Notes: generated from the letters alone by a model not told the origin. Shown: positions 42,203 to 53,200, counted from the stretch's first letter. The stretch: 64,000 nt of DNA from Shimia sp049116215 (GCF_049116215.1 NZ_JAGDZB010000003.1:310001-374000); one strand, 5' to 3'. A program made the numbers and translations.

Positions 42203-43264
42203 TTAGCCGACGCGGGCGCCGTCGGGCGCGAAATAGAAACAGGTGGTGGGATCGAGGAAGAAGTCGTGGTCTTCGCCAATCTGATACGGGTGGGTGCCGT
42301 GGGCGAGGCTGACCCAGTTGTTGCCGCCAAACGTAAAATGCGCGGAGCTTTCGGAGCCGGAGAGTTCGGTCACACCGATCCGACCGGTGAGCGAGACGTC
42401 TGCGCCGTCGTGGGTGTGTGGCAAGACGTGGTGCGGGCGCACGGCCATGACGTAGTCGCCATCGGTGAGACCTGCGGCTTCACCGGAGGCGGTCCAGCTG
42501 AGATCACCCAAGAACATCGCGTCGCCGCGTTTGGTGACGGGGGCGTGGTTGATGGGTGGGTCTGAAAATACGCTGGCGGCTGTCAGGGAATCTGGCGCGC
42601 GGTAAATATTTGCGGTGGTGCCAAACTGGGCCACGGAGCCATCGACCATCAGAGCGGTTTCGCCGCCAAGCAGAAGAGCTTCTTCAGGCTCAGAGGTGGC
42701 GTAGACCACCACAGCGCCACGACCAGCAAACAATTCAGGTAGCTGCTCGCGCAGTTCTTCACGTAGTTTGTAGTCGAGGTTGGCCAGCGGCTCATCCAGG
42801 AACACCGCACGGCTTTCCTTGGCGATGGCACGGGCGAGGGCGCAGCGCTGTTGTTGGCCACCGGAAAGCTCATGCGGACGGCGTTGCAGCATCGGGCCAA
42901 GTTGCAGAATGTCGGCGGCCTCTGCGACGCGGTCGTTGATCTCGGATTTGGCCATGCCTGCGACCTTCAGTGGTGAGGCGATGTTCTCAAACACGGTCAT
43001 GTGCGGGTAGTTCACAAAGAACTGGTGCACGAGGCTGATCTTGCGCTTTTGTGTGGTGAGGGCGGTGACGTCTTCGCCCTCCATGAGTATCTGACCGGAG
43101 GCGATCGGGTCGAGCCCGGCCATCATCTTGATCAGAGAGGTTTTGCCAGCGCCAGTTTCGCCCAGCAGCACGTTGAAGTGGCCTTTTCTCAACGTGAGGG
43201 TCGTGGGTTTGATGTGTGTAACACCCTGCACGACCTTTGTAATATTCTTTATTTCCAGTGCCAT
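42203..43264 (-). CDS. glpS: Glycerol ABC transporter ATPase GlpS (H-loop Ser)
   Basis: 353 residues. Walker A GETGAGKTS, canonical signature LSGGQQQR, Walker B AVFLDEPLANLD. In the H-loop the usual His is Ser (YATSEPEEAL). C-terminal regulatory domain from about residue 235. Because the degenerate signature of GlpT pairs with this protein's Walker motifs, both defects fall in one composite ATP site, leaving the other site fully canonical. Two hairpins separate it from the binding-protein gene upstream. Confidence 0.93.
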   Translation of the reverse strand: MALEIKNITKVVQGVTHIKPTTLTLRKGHFNVLLGETGAGKTSLIKMMAGLDPIASGQILMEGEDVTALTTQKRKISLVHQFFVNYPHMTVFENIASPLKVAGMAKSEINDRVAEAADILQLGPMLQRRPHELSGGQQQRCALARAIAKESRAVFLDEPLANLDYKLREELREQLPELFAGRGAVVVYATSEPEEALLLGGETALMVDGSVAQFGTTANIYRAPDSLTAASVFSDPPINHAPVTKRGDAMFLGDLSWTASGEAAGLTDGDYVMAVRPHHVLPHTHDGADVSLTGRIGVTELSGSESSAHFTFGGNNWVSLAHGTHPYQIGEDHDFFLDPTTCFYFAPDGARVG

Positions 43265-43334
43265 GGATGCACCTATTGATCCTTGTGTCGCCCTGTGGAG
43301 GAGGGGCCCTGTTGGTGAGGGAAGTGGGCAGGTT

Positions 43335-43445
43335 GGCCGGGGCTTTGTCAGAAAGCCCCGGCCTGTTCGACCAATCTCACGGGGAGTGAATGGTCTGGAG
43401 GAACTTTAAGTTGCCGCTTGTTCGGGGAGCGAATGTCCGCTCCCC
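43335..43445 (-). other. Two hairpins between the binding-protein gene and glpS
   Basis: Stem GGCCGGGGCTTT / AAAGCCCCGGCC (43335-43363) and stem GGGGAGCG / CGCTCCCC (43424-43445). No T-run follows either on the minus strand, so partial termination or 3'-end protection of the upstream mRNA is more likely than full termination, as in other binding-protein operons. Confidence 0.6.
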
Positions 43446-43463
43446 AAATTTGCGGGACAGCTT

Positions 43464-45200
43464 TTAGTTAGAGCTCCAGCGGGCTACGAGGTCGTCGTAG
43501 TTGACGGTCTCACCCTGTGGCTTTTCGTTATCCAGCTTTGGCTTTGCACCGCCGTTGGCAAACCACCACTCTGCGTCTTTCTCTTCGTTCAGACGTGGGC
43601 CGCAGCCGCCGTAGACATTCTGGGCTTCGTCTGCACGCTGCATACGGGCCATGGTGATGTCCATTTCTTCGGCCAGACGGTCCATCGCTTCCTGCGGTGT
43701 AAAGGCACCGGAGTTCACGTCACCGATCTGCTGCCACCAGATTTGCGCCAGCTTCGGATAGTCCGGCACGTTCACGCCGGTTGGGGACCATGCCACGCGA
43801 TCAGGAGAGCGGTAGAATTCCACCAAACCACCCAGTTTCGGGGCACGCTCGGTGAAGCTTTCATGGTTCACTGAGCTGTCACGGGTGAAGGTCAGACCCA
43901 CATGGGATTTCTTCACGTCAACCGTTTTGGAGGTCACGAACTGAGCGTAGAGCCATGCGGCCTGTGCGCGCTCCGATGGGGTGGACTTCAGGAAGGTCCA
44001 GGAGCCAACGTCCTGATAGCCAACCTTCTGGCCTTCTTCCCAATAGGGGCCGTGCGGGCTAGGCGCCATACGCCACAGTGGGTTGCCGTCGCCGTCCACG
44101 GTGTTGTTGCCTTCAGACTGAGGCTTCACCATGTCCGCGGTAAAGGCGGTGTACCAGAAGATCTGCTGGGCCACGTTGCCTTGTGCCAGGGCAGGCAGCG
44201 ACTGATAGAAGTCATAGGACGCCGCACCAGGAGGGGCGTAGTTGCGCAGCCATTCGTCCCATTTGCGGATCGCGTAGACCGCTGCTGGACCGTTGGCGGC
44301 ACCACCGCGGGTGACGGATGCGCCAGCCGGGTTACAAGAGCCTTCCTCCATGCGGATGCCCCATTCGTCGATGGGAACACCGTTAGGTTCACCTTTGGAG
44401 CCGGCACCCGCCATGGAAAGCCATGCGTCGGTCATGCGCCAGCCAAGGTCAGGGGCGCGTTTGCCGTAGTCCATGTGGCCGTAGATATCGACGCCGTCGA
44501 TGTTCTTCACGTCTTTGGAGAAGAACTCTGCGATGTCTTCATAAGCGGACCAGTTTACAGGCACGCCAAGGTCATAGCCGTATTTGGCTTTGAAGGCGTC
44601 TTGCAGGTCGGCGCGGTCAAACCAGTCTTTGCGGAACCAGTAGAGGTTTGCGAACTGCTGATCTGGCAGCTGATACAGATCGCCATCCGGACCTGTGGTG
44701 AACTGGGTGCCCATAAAGTCAGCCAGATCAAGAGTCGGAGAGGTTGTCCCCGCCCATTCACCTGCCATCATGTCAGTCAGGTTGTAGGCCAGCTGCAGTC
44801 GCGAGTGCGTGCCGATCAGGTCGGAGTCATTGACGTAGCCGTCATAGAGGTTCCGCTTGGTCTGCATCTGTGTTTGCACAGCCTGCACCACTTCACCTTC
44901 GCCGAGGATCTGGTGGTTGACCTTGATGCCAGTGATTTCTTCAAAGGCCTTGGTCAGAACTTCGGCCTCATAACCGTGGGTCGGAATGCCTTCCGACAGC
45001 ACGTTGATTTCCATGCCCGCGTAGGGCTGAGCAGCGGAGATGAACCACTGCATTTCGCCCATCTGCTCGTCTTTGGACAGCGAAGACGGCTGGAATTCTG
45101 CGTCGATCCAGCGCTTGGCTGCCGCTTCGTCGGCATGTAGCGATTGTGTACCCGCAATCACGGCTGACGCCGCGACGGCGGAGATAAGATACTTACGCAT
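43464..45200 (-). CDS. glpV: Glycerol ABC transporter substrate-binding protein
   Basis: 578 residues from the ATG at 45200 (GGAGGACAAG upstream), with a signal peptide (MRKYLISAVAASAVIAGTQSLHA|DEAAAKRW). Long for a sugar-type solute-binding protein, but typical of GlpV. Family stretches: DEQMGEMQWFISAAQPYAGMEINVLSEG and GVNVPDYPKLAQIWWQQIGDV. It binds glycerol in the periplasm. It is the first gene of the operon here, whereas in Rhizobium leguminosarum it is the last as I recall. Confidence 0.9.
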   Translation of the reverse strand: MRKYLISAVAASAVIAGTQSLHADEAAAKRWIDAEFQPSSLSKDEQMGEMQWFISAAQPYAGMEINVLSEGIPTHGYEAEVLTKAFEEITGIKVNHQILGEGEVVQAVQTQMQTKRNLYDGYVNDSDLIGTHSRLQLAYNLTDMMAGEWAGTTSPTLDLADFMGTQFTTGPDGDLYQLPDQQFANLYWFRKDWFDRADLQDAFKAKYGYDLGVPVNWSAYEDIAEFFSKDVKNIDGVDIYGHMDYGKRAPDLGWRMTDAWLSMAGAGSKGEPNGVPIDEWGIRMEEGSCNPAGASVTRGGAANGPAAVYAIRKWDEWLRNYAPPGAASYDFYQSLPALAQGNVAQQIFWYTAFTADMVKPQSEGNNTVDGDGNPLWRMAPSPHGPYWEEGQKVGYQDVGSWTFLKSTPSERAQAAWLYAQFVTSKTVDVKKSHVGLTFTRDSSVNHESFTERAPKLGGLVEFYRSPDRVAWSPTGVNVPDYPKLAQIWWQQIGDVNSGAFTPQEAMDRLAEEMDITMARMQRADEAQNVYGGCGPRLNEEKDAEWWFANGGAKPKLDNEKPQGETVNYDDLVARWSSN

Positions 45201-45689
45201 CTTGTCCTCCCAATTGTTTGTAGACCAGCCCAAGAGCCGGATGCCTAAAGGTGTCAAATGCGCTTTTTTCAGTCAACTAATAATTTAGTAGATGAGAGGT
45301 GCGGTTGCGCTTTGTGAGTTTAAGTAATTGCAAACTATTGTGAAATTGCAAACGATAACTTTACGGCACACTGAAATTGAGCGCTCAGAAAACGCTGTTT
45401 TTCCGAATCTGTCCATGTTCGGTTTGTTCGTTAAGGCTCGAAAATGCTCTGTCTGCGGTCTAGATTCGACGGCGAGAAATTTGGCGAGGACATTTTTTTC
45501 ACTGCAGAATTTCTCAATTTTGATTGTTTTGTTCAGGAAAGAACCAACTGGCGACCAACTGTTCTGGATTTGGAAACAGTTCGTATAAAATTTTTCTTAA
45601 CGCCTGCACAATTTTGGCGATAGGCTGGTCCTACTGGCACTATCTCCGACCAAATTTTGAAGTATCAACGAAACCTGTGGGGGCAGTCT
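45201..45689. promoter_or_regulatory. AT-rich divergent control region, glpV and RTX gene
   Basis: 489 bases without a gene between the glycerol operon (minus strand) and the RTX gene (plus strand). AATTGCAAAC occurs twice as a direct repeat (45326-45335 and 45344-45353, 18 bases apart). A 14-bp dyad ACTAATAATTTAGT lies at 45276-45289, 76 bases upstream of glpV. Either could bind a DeoR-type GlpR or another repressor. The RTX-side part (45400-45680) is AT-rich and shows no gene. Confidence 0.4.
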
Positions 45690-48600
45690 ATGTTGTTTTT
45701 GAGCGTTCTATTGCCTTTGCTGGCTGGCTTAACGGCCGGTGTCGTTGATCCAAGCACACCCTCTGATGATGACACGGGCGATGGCACGCCGGACACGCGT
45801 GATGACACGGTGACTGGCGGTGACGGTACCGACGCGCCGTCCGATGATGACGAAACCACAGGGGATGTTGTGCGGGTCATCGAGGATATTCTTGTTGATC
45901 TTGGTTGGGTGGACGCGACCTCTGCGGATGAGCCGCTTGTGGCCAATCCCGGCGAGGAGGTCTCTGGCACCGACGGTGACGACACGCTGATGGGCACCGA
46001 GCGCGACGACACGATGTCGGGCGCGGGTGGGAACGACCGTTTGGATGGCGATGACGGCAACGACCTGATTGACGGTGACGATGGTGATGATGTGGTGCTT
46101 GGCCGGCATGGCGTGGATGTGATCAGCGGCAATGAGGGCAACGATCTTGTCAAAGGCGGCAAGGGGGACGACTTCCTGTTTGGCAACGCTGGTGATGATA
46201 CGCTGATTGGGTCTCCCGGTGATGACGTGCTGGTTGCCGGTGGCGGGGTCGACTATTTACGAGGCGATCAGGGGGATGATCTGCTGATCGGGCTGGACGA
46301 AGGTTCCGAAGATGCGGCGCCGGATACTCTATTGGGCGGGATCGGCAACGACCGGCTGGTGGGCGATGATGGCGACATTCTGACCGGCGGAGAGGGTGTG
46401 AACCGTTTTGGCGTCGTTGTGGGCGGCGAGGCGCCGGTTACGATCACGGATTTCCAGTTGTTTCATCCTCCCGGGGCCGAACTGGCCACGGACCTGTTGT
46501 CCTTGCTGGATGAGAACGGCGAGTTGATCCCAAGCTACGCCATTTTGGAGAACGGCGGCCGGCTCGAGGACAACGATGACGGGACAGGGGTGAACATTTT
46601 CTACAACGATCAGTTGGTTGTGGTGATTGAAGGGTATGAAGCCCAAGATTTCCGATCCGACTCCAATTGGCTTGGGAACTTCTCACCTGAGCTGACGGGG
46701 CGTTTGGACGGAGATGATCTGTTGACCGGCGATGTCGGAGATGTCGTGCGTGACGACGACATGCATGGCGGCTTGGGCGACGACACGCTGATTGGCGGTC
46801 TTGGGGCCGACACGTTGGACGGTGGAGAAGGCGACGACGTCATCAACACCGTGGACAGTGTGGCCGGCGCTGAGGGGCAGGACATTGCGCTTGGTGGTGC
46901 CGGGAATGATCACTTTACCGCGGATGCTGGAGACATTCTTGCCGGGCAAGAAGGGCGCGACGCCTATGACATCTATGTGCCCACCGAAGACGGAATGGCG
47001 CCGGTGGAAATCTATGGCTACGAGTTCTCGACCGAAAATCAGGAAGTGGAGTTCCTGACGCTTTTGGGACCGGATGGCACGCCATTGAGTGCCGAAGATG
47101 TGGCCGAAAACCTGGTGATTTATCAAGACGAAGACGGCACAGATGCGATCCTTGAATATGAAGGCCGGATCATGGCGGTGATGCATGGGATTGATGCCAA
47201 TCTGATTGCAGATCATACGCTCTGGATTGGCAACTTTGATCCAAGTCCAACCACAGACATGCCTTCCACGCAGGGAGGCAATGACGCGACGCAGATGTCG
47301 ATGACGCTGCAAAGTTCATCCGGCACCGGCATGGTCGTGTCGCAAGAGATGTTTGGTGCTAATACAGTGTTCAGCGTGAACACCGATATGGGCGTGCCGC
47401 TTGAGAACTATGTGGAAGGCGCGCGGGCGCTGGACATTCAGAACTTCCGTTTCCCGGCTGGTCAGGGGGATTCCCTGGATGGCGAAAATGAGGGCATCGA
47501 CTGGCTCAATGTGATTGAGTTGGAAGAAAATGAAGACGGCGAAATGGTGCTGCGGGAAGAGGTGCGCAATGCTTTGGATGCAGCGATTGCGGCGCATGAC
47601 AATGGCACCGACGTGAAGGTCACCATGGTCATTGCCACCAAACTCTACTCGATCGAGGAGTATGAGGACAAATACGACGACATCGCACGGTTTGCCGAAA
47701 TTATGGTCACGGATTATGCCGATCAGATTGAGGCGATTGAGATTGGCAATGAATATTGGGCCATTGGGGAGACCGCTTATGGCACCAAGGCTGATATTGC
47801 TGCGCGGGCTTTGGCGGAAGGCATGGAGCGGGCTGGCGTGTCTGAGGACGATCAGCCGAGCATCATTGTGCAGATGGCCACGCCAAATGAGGGCAGCGAA
47901 TACCATACGTCGGTGGACGACCGTCCGTTTGGTGAGCGCCGCGATGATGCTAACCAGCACATCATTGACCTGTTGTCAGAGGAAGCGCGGGAGGCCATCG
48001 ATGGCGTGGTGGAGCATTATTACTACCGCCGCGACTATGATGAGTTTACCGGAGACGGTAACGAGCAAGGCTTTATTCCTAACGACTACGCCATATGGGA
48101 AGCCGACTTTGACAAAGAGCTTGATCTGCATGTGACGGAATGGAACATCCGCACCACCAATCTGGAGCAGAACGGCATTCGTTCCGCCGGTATTCTGCCG
48201 GAGATGATGGAGTATATGGTCAGCTGGGGCGCGGATGCCGCGCATGGCTGGCCGGTGGTGCACAACACCACCTCGATGCTGGCCGGGACACGGTCAGACA
48301 TGCCGATCCTGAATGAGGATGGCTGGGTTGTGAATTCTGTGCGCGGCGCGACCTTTGATGTGATGTCTTCGGAATTGGTGGGTATGCAGCTGTTGGAGAC
48401 CAATTTCTCCAATGATGATGGCCGTATGGAAATCCAAGCGTATCAGGAAGATGGCAAGGTTGTGGTGCAAGTGGCCTCGCGCACTGGGGAGGCCGTGGAT
48501 CTTGATCTGGACCTGTCCAGCCTGGTGTCGGGATATGAGAACGCTTACGGCGTGAAGGTGGGCTATGACCGCTCCGCTGACAGTTCTGACGGGGTATATC

Positions 48601-49442
48601 GCGACGATGGTGAGTATATTCAGGCAGAAAGCACCATCATTGATGGGGAGCCTTATTACTTCAACGAATATGACGTGCGCGCCACGGTGACAGATGTCGC
48701 GGTGAACAGCGATGATGTGAGCTTGTCGCTGAACCCTTATGAGATGGTGCAGCTTGTCTTTGAATTTGGCGACACCCCGCCGCCGCCTGCGGACGAAGGG
48801 CGTCAGGTTGTTGGCACCTCCGGAGACGATGAAATCATCACCGACAACGGCAATGACTCCATTTTGGGCATCGAGGGCGATGACAACATCATCGCCAACG
48901 GAGGGTTTGACACCATTCGTGGCGGCGAAGGCAATGATCGTATGGAAGGCGGCAAGCAGGACGATTTTGTCTATGGCGATGAAGGCAATGACGCGCTGTA
49001 TGGTCATGCGGGTGACGACAGCCTCAAAGGCGGCGAAGGCAATGACAGCATGTCTGGCAATCAAGGCGCAGACACGCTTTTGGGCAATGAAGGCGATGAC
49101 GTGCTACGCGGGGGCGATGACGGCGATAGCATGAACGGCGGTCAAGGTAGCGACACGCTGAAAGGTGGAAACGGTCGCGATACCATGACGGGCTATAATG
49201 GATCTGACACTTTTGCGTTTGAGCTTGAGGACATGATGGATGGCGACATCATCACTGACTTCGAGCCAGGCAAAGATGTGATTTCGCTGGATTATGATGA
49301 CATCAGTTCGATCGACGATTTGACAATTTCTGAAGTGGAACAAGGCATTGTGATTTATGTCGGGGACCACGGGGGTATGTTGTTGCAAGGCGAGTTGTCG
49401 CTGGCGCAGGTGGCCGATCCCCGCAACTTCCTATTTGCCTGA
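45690..49442 (+). CDS. RTX protein with a clan GH-A-like glycosidase core
   Basis: 1250 residues from the ATG at 45690. It has a short hydrophobic start (MLFLSVLLPLLAGLTAGVVD) and an acidic linker. RTX block 1 covers about residues 83-190, with GGxGxDxLx nonapeptides such as GNEGNDLVKGGKGDD, and a second set covers about 330-400. The middle part (about 535-1025) reads like a clan GH-A TIM-barrel with C-terminal beta domain: acid/base candidate E688 in EIGNEYW, nucleophile candidate E817 in HVTEWN. A C-terminal RTX block follows (about 1040-1170) before the secretion-type tail. Calcium-dependent, type I-secreted glycosidase is the best reading; the sugar substrate is unknown. Confidence 0.82.
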   Translation: MLFLSVLLPLLAGLTAGVVDPSTPSDDDTGDGTPDTRDDTVTGGDGTDAPSDDDETTGDVVRVIEDILVDLGWVDATSADEPLVANPGEEVSGTDGDDTLMGTERDDTMSGAGGNDRLDGDDGNDLIDGDDGDDVVLGRHGVDVISGNEGNDLVKGGKGDDFLFGNAGDDTLIGSPGDDVLVAGGGVDYLRGDQGDDLLIGLDEGSEDAAPDTLLGGIGNDRLVGDDGDILTGGEGVNRFGVVVGGEAPVTITDFQLFHPPGAELATDLLSLLDENGELIPSYAILENGGRLEDNDDGTGVNIFYNDQLVVVIEGYEAQDFRSDSNWLGNFSPELTGRLDGDDLLTGDVGDVVRDDDMHGGLGDDTLIGGLGADTLDGGEGDDVINTVDSVAGAEGQDIALGGAGNDHFTADAGDILAGQEGRDAYDIYVPTEDGMAPVEIYGYEFSTENQEVEFLTLLGPDGTPLSAEDVAENLVIYQDEDGTDAILEYEGRIMAVMHGIDANLIADHTLWIGNFDPSPTTDMPSTQGGNDATQMSMTLQSSSGTGMVVSQEMFGANTVFSVNTDMGVPLENYVEGARALDIQNFRFPAGQGDSLDGENEGIDWLNVIELEENEDGEMVLREEVRNALDAAIAAHDNGTDVKVTMVIATKLYSIEEYEDKYDDIARFAEIMVTDYADQIEAIEIGNEYWAIGETAYGTKADIAARALAEGMERAGVSEDDQPSIIVQMATPNEGSEYHTSVDDRPFGERRDDANQHIIDLLSEEAREAIDGVVEHYYYRRDYDEFTGDGNEQGFIPNDYAIWEADFDKELDLHVTEWNIRTTNLEQNGIRSAGILPEMMEYMVSWGADAAHGWPVVHNTTSMLAGTRSDMPILNEDGWVVNSVRGATFDVMSSELVGMQLLETNFSNDDGRMEIQAYQEDGKVVVQVASRTGEAVDLDLDLSSLVSGYENAYGVKVGYDRSADSSDGVYRDDGEYIQAESTIIDGEPYYFNEYDVRATVTDVAVNSDDVSLSLNPYEMVQLVFEFGDTPPPPADEGRQVVGTSGDDEIITDNGNDSILGIEGDDNIIANGGFDTIRGGEGNDRMEGGKQDDFVYGDEGNDALYGHAGDDSLKGGEGNDSMSGNQGADTLLGNEGDDVLRGGDDGDSMNGGQGSDTLKGGNGRDTMTGYNGSDTFAFELEDMMDGDIITDFEPGKDVISLDYDDISSIDDLTISEVEQGIVIYVGDHGGMLLQGELSLAQVADPRNFLFA

Positions 49443-49532
49443 TATCTGTGTGAGCTGGCTTTCTTCTGACGCGTGATAGCGCTAAAACGTCCAAGTTCCT
49501 TGATGTCTTGAGGGGCTTGGGGAGGAATGATC

Positions 49533-50228
49533 ATGCGCTATTTGTTTGACCCACCAAAGGTTTTTGCGGTTCCCGTCAAGGGGGAGGCCGCGGCTTATCC
49601 CGTTCGGCGCATTTTTTGCGTTGGGCGGAACTACGCGGCCCATGCGGCGGAGATGGGTGGAGAGGTGGACCGAGAGGCCCCGTGGTATTTCACCAAGTCT
49701 GTAGCACATGCCGTGTTGAGCGGCGCGACGCTGGATTATCCGGCGGGAACCACCAACTATCATCACGAAATGGAGCTGGCCTTTGCCATTGGCGCGGAGG
49801 TGTTTGACGCAGGTGAGGCTGAGGCAGCGGCCGCGATTTTTGCCTATGGCTGTGCTCTTGATATGACGCGGCGCGACCGGCAGCAGGATGGCAAAGACCA
49901 TCGGCGGCCGTGGTCGTTGGGCAAAGACGTGGAAGGGTCGGCGGTGTTCGCTGAAATGACCCTCGCGGCGGATTTTGGGATAGCGGATCAAGAGATCGCA
50001 CTGAGTGTGAACGGAGACCCGCGCCAGCATGGCAAATTGAATGACATGGTCTGGTCGCCGATTGAGATCGTGATGCACCTGTCAAAGTTTTATCATCTGG
50101 GACCGGGGGACGTGGTGATGACCGGCACGCCGTCAGGCGTAGGACCTGTTGTTGCAGGTGATGGAATTCACGGCACAATTGAGGGGCTGTCACCTGTCGA
50201 ACTGACGTTGATGGTTACAAAAAGCTGA
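49533..50228 (+). CDS. Fumarylacetoacetate hydrolase (FAH) family protein
   Basis: 231 residues. The second ATG (49533) is chosen: GGAGGA sits right against the first ATG but six bases before this one. FAH fold with metal ligands in HHEMELAFAIG and ALDMTRRDRQQDGKDHRRPW, and VMTGTPSGVGPVVAGD near the C-terminus. RIFCVGRNYAAHAAEMG is the usual N-terminal signature. Such enzymes cleave C-C bonds in beta-diketone acids (fumarylpyruvate and related) from aromatic degradation. It lies 65 bases upstream of the dehalogenase on the same strand and may act on its downstream product. Confidence 0.87.
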   Translation: MRYLFDPPKVFAVPVKGEAAAYPVRRIFCVGRNYAAHAAEMGGEVDREAPWYFTKSVAHAVLSGATLDYPAGTTNYHHEMELAFAIGAEVFDAGEAEAAAAIFAYGCALDMTRRDRQQDGKDHRRPWSLGKDVEGSAVFAEMTLAADFGIADQEIALSVNGDPRQHGKLNDMVWSPIEIVMHLSKFYHLGPGDVVMTGTPSGVGPVVAGDGIHGTIEGLSPVELTLMVTKS

Positions 50229-50293
50229 CGTACTGAACCTGTTAAGAACTGCCGAGCCGGGGATGGCGCGGTGGACCAGCGCGAAGGAATACC

Positions 50294-53200
50294 ATGGGGA
50301 TCAAGTTTTTTTCCGACAAGGCGCGGCCAGTACACCTGGGCCCGTACCCATTGGAACGACTAAAGCGGCAGGACACTGCTGCCTGGCGCAATGTGCCAGA
50401 TGATCCCGTGATGAGCTTTCACCGGCCGGAGCAGCCCGAGAGCATTGTGAATGCTATGGGCGAGTTCCAGGCAATGATGGATGCGCTGCGTGATGGCATG
50501 GTGAACGGCGTGCAATCCGAGGTGCCCACTGATCCGGTGGAGCGGGCAAACCACTTGAAATCCTTTGGGTATTTCAATGACGTTTCGATGGTTGGTGTCG
50601 GTCCCTTGACCGATGAGGCCCGTTTGGATGTGCCACGGCGCAATCCGGATATCGACCGGTTGGCTGGGGCGTTGCGGACGCGGCAAATCAAATCTCTGGC
50701 GGCGGGCATCGACCTGATTATGGCCGATTTGAAAGACAGCATGGAGATGCCGCCAAGCTCGATTGAGGGTCACAAACATGCTCTGGTGTTTTTGATTGAA
50801 CACCACCGTGATCCGGAACGGGGTGAACCGGGCAGCGACTGGATTTTGGACGCACAGGACCATCGGGCCTGTCTACGCGCCACCGAAAGTGCCGTGGTGA
50901 TTGCCAATTATATCAGGCTGTTGGGCTTTGGGGCGAAGGCCCATACGGCGACGTCGTCTGATGTGGATCTAGGCAAAGTGGCCTTGTCAGCGGGATTGGT
51001 GACCTGTGAAGACGGCACTTTGGTGGCCCCGTGGTTGGGAACGCGGTATGGCTTGGCGGTGATCACCACCGACATGGAGCTTGCGCATGACGGGGCACTG
51101 GCGCCGATGGCGGCGCAACCTTGGTTCAAGACACAGGGGCCGGCGTGGTGGTTGGGCAAAGGCTTTGCCAAATCGGCAATGAACCAGGACCCGTACCGCA
51201 ACCGAGATTACGTGAAAGGTTCCCAGCCGTTTGAGCGTTTGAAGCGGGTGAAGACGCCAACAACCTACATCGATGAGGCCAATGTGGCGCGGGTGCCCAA
51301 GCGGGCGGACCTGTTTGCGCGCGCGCAATTTGGTGACATGGGCAAGTCGCTACAGGACGCGGCCAAGGGCGGATACTACGTGCGCAAAGCCGCGCCAAGC
51401 ATGGCGCAGCGGCGGGCTTTGGGGGCCTTTGTACTGTTGCAAGATGGCGCAAGCTCTAATGTGAAAAAACCAACAGATTCAGAGCGTAATGCGGCGAACT
51501 TGAAAGCGGCAACCTACTTCCTTGGTGTGGATGCCGTGGGGCTAAGCCGCTGTCCGGTATGGGCGTGGTATAGCCACGATGCCACCGGTACGCCAATCAA
51601 TCCGGTGCATGACAATGCGATCAGCATGATTGTCGATCAGGGTTACGAGACCATGGAAGGCGCCAGCGGAGATGACTGGATCAGCGTGGCGCAATCGATG
51701 CGGGCTTATTTGCGGTTTTCCTTGCTGGGCGGCGTGATTGCACAACAGATCCGCAATCTGGGCTACAAGGCCAAAGCGCATACGGTGATGGATGGCGAGG
51801 TGCTGCAACCTCCGTTGTTGTTGTTGTCCGGTCTGGGCGAGGTGAGCCGGATTGGCGAGGTGATCCTGAACCCCTATCTGGGACCGCGTTTGAAGTCGGG
51901 GGCGGTGACCACGGATATGCCGATGGATCACGACCAACCGATTGATTTTGGGCTGCAAAACTTCTGTGAGAACTGCAACAAATGTGCGCGGGAGTGTCCT
52001 TCTGGGGCAATTACGGCCGGACCAAAGTTGATGTTCAACGGCTACGAGATTTGGAAGTCGGACAGCCAGAAATGTGCGACCTATCGGATCACCACGCCAG
52101 GGGGCTCGATGTGTGGGCGCTGTATGAAAACCTGCCCATGGAACCTTGAAGGACTGTTTGCAGAAGCCCCATTCCGTTGGGCGGCGAGCAATTTCCCCAG
52201 CCTTGCCAAACCTTTGGCGAAGCTCGATGACGCCGTGGGCAATGGCGGTCTGAATGACACCAAGAAATGGTGGTGGGATCTTGAATTGGAGGAAGACGGG
52301 GCGTATCGGCCAACCCAACATCCGCTCAACCGTCGGGATTTGCAGAAAGATCTGGACCTAAGGTATGAGGATCAGACGTTGGCGGTGTATCCGGCGGCGC
52401 TGGCGCCGCATCCGTGGCCTTATCCGTTCCCGATGGATCGGGAGGCGGGGATTCAGGCTTATGAAACAATGGTTTCTGCGGATGAGTACAAGGCACGTGT
52501 GGCCTCGGGCGATGACAGTGTGATCGACCGTTATGTGGTGCCGGACGCCGAAGATGCGCCGGTGGTGCAGGTGAAAATTTCGCATGTTGAGCCGATGACG
52601 GCGGATGTGACAAAGTATGAGTTCCAAACTTTGGATGGGACCGAGTTGCCGGAATGGACGGCAGGCGGGCATTTGGATGTGTTGGTCGCGCCGGAGTTCT
52701 TGCGCCAGTACAGCATGTCAGGAGATCCTAAAGATCGGTCAAAGTATCAGATCGGTGTGTTGCGTGAAGACGAAGGGCGGGGCGGAAGTGCCTTCCTGCA
52801 CAGGATTTTTCGCGAAGGGCGCAAGGTGTTTGTGTCCAAACCCATCAACCATTTTGAGCTTGTTGAGGATGCGACCAAGAGCTTTCTGATGGGCGGTGGA
52901 ATTGGCATCACACCGATGATTGCCTTTGCCCATCGCCTGCATGATCTGGGGCGGGATTTTGCGTTGCATTATTCCGCAAGCCGAGAGGGTGGCGCCGGAT
53001 ATATCAATGATCTCAAGGCGATGCCCTGGGCGGACAAGGTGGTGTTCCACTTCTCTGACAAAGGCACGCGGGCGGATCTGGATGCGGTTCTTGGTGGCTA
53101 CCAAGACGGCTGGCATGTTTACACCTGTGGGCCGGATCGGTTCATGGAGGGTGTGATGCAAGCAGCTGAGCGTCAGGGCTTCCCGGAAGAGGCGCGGCAT

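Noticed and set aside
46000..46330. CRISPR-like or tandem DNA repeat
   Set aside because: The periodic GGxGxDD coding pattern is RTX nonapeptides, not a DNA repeat array.
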